Position numbers and translations under genes: made by a program. From an uncultured Bacilli bacterium (GTDB lineage Bacteria > Bacillota_I > Bacilli_A > RF39 > UBA660): a stretch of DNA of 7,142 bases. Below are positions 5,063-7,142 of this stretch, piece by piece; position 1 is the first letter of the stretch; each line of letters opens with the position of its first letter. The DNA lies in assembly GCA_947588665.1 (NCBI GenBank), contig CANPYU010000056.1:1-7142 (forward strand), given 5' to 3'. Below the pieces are notes generated by a model. It was given only the letters and a program-made list of their open reading frames with translations, did no database searches and was not told the origin of the DNA.

Positions 5063-5088
5063 AATTATAAAAATAGGAGTTGATTATA

Positions 5089-7142
5089 ATGCCTAAAGAA
5101 GCAAAAAAATTATTTATAGTAGAGGGAATAGTGTTACTAATAGTAGTATTTATTGGAATAAGTTATGCTTTTTTATCAACCGGAGGAAAACAAGATTTAG
5201 CCAATACTTTTACAAGTGGATGTTTAAGTATAACCATAGATAATGAATCATCTTCAATTAATCTTAATAATGAATACCCAATTACTGATATAGAAGGACT
5301 TAATAAAGAAGGCTATACTTTTACAATTAAAAATAATTGTGATAAACCATCTTATTATCAAATAAACTTAGAAAGTTTAAATCAAAGTTATAATTCTTTA
5401 AATGCTAATTATGTTAGAGTGTCCCTCTCAAGTGATACTATGGATAATCTAATAACTAAACTAGGAGAAAATACACCTACAGAACATATGATAGAAGGAG
5501 CATATGAAGCTTTTAATTTATATAATGGACAAATAGATGCCAGTGCCACTAAAGAATTTACTTTAAAAGAATGGCTAGATTATGATACCACGGTAGAACA
5601 GGGAGCGAGTAAAACATATACTTCTCAAATAAACGTTATAGCAACTAGTATAGAAAGTGAAAAGAACGCAGAAATAAAGTTTAATAAAAAAGGATTAGAA
5701 TTAACCGGAACTATAACAGGAGCAGCAAATACAGCATTATATTGTACCTCAACAGAAAATAAATGTGAACCAGATAAAACTGCAGAAATAACCGATAAAA
5801 CAATCAAAATAACATTAGAAGATAAAGAAGAAGAACAAATCGTGTGTACTAAACTAGATGAAGGAAAAGTAATATGCAGTAATCCTATCACATCAGGTTA
5901 TTGTCCTAAAGGTGCAACAGCGTGTGAAATAATTCTTGCAGACAATATAGTTCATACTGAAACACCAAATTTTGATAAAACAAGTTGTGAAAATGGCTGT
6001 AAAGAATCAACAAATGGAATATATATAGGAGAAGAAAATAACTCCTCAACATATTATTTTAGAGGAACAGTAAAAAATAATTATTTCTACTTTGCAGGAA
6101 TGTATTGGCGAATAATCAGAATAAATAGTGATGGATCAATCAGATTAATATATAATGGAACCGAGGCAAATTCAACAGGAGAAAATACCCAAATAGAAAA
6201 ATCAACATTTAGTATCGATAACAAAACGTATAACGATAATGCCTATGTAGGATATATGTATGGAGAAGCATTATCAGAGACTACTCCTGAAATAGAAAAA
6301 TATAATAAAACTCACGCCAATCTAAATGATAGCGGAATTAAAAAAACACTTGATGAATGGTATGAAACAAATATAAAAAATAATTATGAACAATATATTA
6401 ACATGGATGCTGGCTTTTGTGGAGATAGATCACCATATGTATATGATGAAATAACAAAAGATTCAATACCAGACCAAAACAATTATGGCATTGGTAAAAT
6501 AAATACATATTATGGGGGATACTTTAGAATTAATATAAGTCCTAGAAATCCAAGTTTTAATTGTGGACAAGCAAATGATTTGTATACAGTAAATAATAAT
6601 AGAACAAGAAAAGGAAACAAAGCATTAAAAAATCCAGTAGGATTGATAACAGTTGATGAAGTATCTTTTGCAGGTGGCTTAAATACAGAAAGAAATCAAT
6701 TTTACTGGTTATATACCGGAGCAACATATTGGACTATATCCCCACAAAGCTTCTCAGGATCAGGAGGTATATTTCGCGTATATTCTGACGGTACCATTGC
6801 TACTGATAGTGTAACCGCGTCATGGGGTGTCCGTCCAGTCATAAATCTAAAAGCAGACTTAAATTTAATTGGGGATGGTACTACAGATAACCCATATCAA
6901 ATTGTAGATAAAAATATAAAAGAAGCAGGAGAATCAGTATTAGCAAGTCGTGTAATAGAACAAGGACAAGAAAGTTTTAATGGAGTGGATACTTCATCCC
7001 ATCAAAAAAATAATAAATCAGTCATGTACACAGCAGAAGATGACTATGGCAGCAGCTATTATTTTAGAGGAGCAGTAAATGATAATTGGGTTAAATTTGG
7101 TCAAACAAGCGATGAACAAGATATATGGTGGCGAATAATTCG
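5089..7142 (+). CDS. Large exported repeat protein with TasA/camelysin-like N-terminus (partial, continues beyond right edge)
   Basis: 684 codons are open with no stop before the edge. AGGAG (5075-5079) sets the ATG. A basic tip and a hydrophobic span (about 8-29, ending GISYAFLS) are followed by NTFTSGCLSITI (39-50) and a beta-rich region with YTFTIKNNCDKPSYYQINLES. This order resembles SipW-type secreted TasA/CalY proteins, where a YAYF-like end of the signal precedes NTFxxGxL. Next is a cysteine-rich linker (C219 to C304, eight Cys). A long module follows, opening with IYIGEENNSSTYYFRG (311-326) and YWRIIR (339-344), and closing with SWGVRPVINL (578-587) and GDGTTDNPYQI (595-605), similar in style to DUF6273-like surface modules. 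From about residue 646 a second module begins (YYFRG 657-661, WWRII 680-684). Twelve Cys in total suggest disulfides. Likely a wall- or membrane-displayed protein; ligand unknown. The divergent RHH gene may regulate it. Confidence 0.85.
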   Translation, partial: MPKEAKKLFIVEGIVLLIVVFIGISYAFLSTGGKQDLANTFTSGCLSITIDNESSSINLNNEYPITDIEGLNKEGYTFTIKNNCDKPSYYQINLESLNQSYNSLNANYVRVSLSSDTMDNLITKLGENTPTEHMIEGAYEAFNLYNGQIDASATKEFTLKEWLDYDTTVEQGASKTYTSQINVIATSIESEKNAEIKFNKKGLELTGTITGAANTALYCTSTENKCEPDKTAEITDKTIKITLEDKEEEQIVCTKLDEGKVICSNPITSGYCPKGATACEIILADNIVHTETPNFDKTSCENGCKESTNGIYIGEENNSSTYYFRGTVKNNYFYFAGMYWRIIRINSDGSIRLIYNGTEANSTGENTQIEKSTFSIDNKTYNDNAYVGYMYGEALSETTPEIEKYNKTHANLNDSGIKKTLDEWYETNIKNNYEQYINMDAGFCGDRSPYVYDEITKDSIPDQNNYGIGKINTYYGGYFRINISPRNPSFNCGQANDLYTVNNNRTRKGNKALKNPVGLITVDEVSFAGGLNTERNQFYWLYTGATYWTISPQSFSGSGGIFRVYSDGTIATDSVTASWGVRPVINLKADLNLIGDGTTDNPYQIVDKNIKEAGESVLASRVIEQGQESFNGVDTSSHQKNNKSVMYTAEDDYGSSYYFRGAVNDNWVKFGQTSDEQDIWWRII
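7024..7142 (+). repeat. Start of second internal repeat of the exported protein (first copy begins at 6019)
   Basis: Protein repeat: IYIGEENNSSTYYFRG (residues 311-326) matches MYTAEDDYGSSYYFRG (646-661) at a period of 335 residues. YWRIIR (339-344) matches WWRII (680-684) at 341 after a six-residue insertion. The DNA of the two copies is only partly alike, so the duplication is not recent. The second copy is cut by the window edge. Confidence 0.75.

Noticed and set aside
5089..5160. Type IV prepilin-like leader (Glu12 in the hydrophobic stretch)
   Set aside because: A Glu occurs about five residues after a possible cut, but there is no Gly or Ala cleavage residue or FTLIE-like motif. The downstream NTFTSG pattern fits the TasA/camelysin style better.
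5625..5891. Minus-strand ORF of 88 codons within the exported-protein gene
   Set aside because: Fully antisense to a clear coding frame. The Ser/Val/Ile-rich product is what the complement of Thr/Asn/Lys-rich codons gives, and no ribosome site supports it.

Overview
The window comes from a very AT-rich, low-GC Gram-positive-type bacterium. Ribonuclease J, a TrmL-type tRNA methyltransferase, strong Shine-Dalgarno sites (AGGAGG) and sigma-A-like promoters (TTGACA/TATAAT) all point to Bacillota. The base composition resembles Mollicutes, but the Trp codons in the genes read here are TGG, and TGA acts as a stop (the 50-residue membrane protein and the membrane protein at 3533-4051). The standard bacterial code therefore applies. 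The style of the cut-off exported protein at the right edge is what I would expect from an uncultured gut Bacilli lineage (RF39-like); that placement is inference. No mobile element, CRISPR array, tRNA or rRNA is visible.

Layout. (1) 1-988, minus: N-terminal 60% or so of RNase J, running off the left edge. (2) 989-1169: divergent promoter region. (3) 1170-2111, plus: a 50-residue single-span membrane protein, then a membrane-anchored thioredoxin-fold protein with a CPWC active site. (4) 2112-2137: 26 nt with two convergent terminators. (5) 2138-2647, minus: TrmL. (6) 2648-2766: back-to-back promoters around a short palindrome. (7) 2767-3471, plus: unrecognised protein with one WG-repeat-like segment. 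(8) 3533-4665, plus: two-gene operon, a COG2426/PF06695 membrane protein overlapping by ATGA a histidine-phosphatase-fold protein that has lost its catalytic residues. (9) 4672-4705: strong bidirectional terminator. (10) 4734-4943, minus: 69-residue ribbon-helix-helix regulator starting at GTG. (11) 4944-5088: divergent control region with repeated GTTAYA motifs. (12) 5089 to the right edge, plus: large exported cysteine-containing protein with a TasA/camelysin-like N-terminus and the beginning of a second repeat. No stretch over 300 bases lacks a gene.

Two genome-style features recur. Promoter -10 boxes sit only 19-29 nt before the start codon of almost every gene, giving 5' leaders of roughly 12-25 nt. 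Three of four gene ends have the stop codon inside the terminator hairpin. Together they indicate a strongly compacted genome.

Functionally, RNase J and TrmL are housekeeping RNA enzymes. The membrane thioredoxin could serve disulfide chemistry outside the membrane, and the exported protein at 5089 has twelve cysteines, though nothing here proves a link. The candidates most worth attention are the catalytically dead phosphatase-fold partner of the membrane protein, and the RHH regulator divergent from the surface protein.
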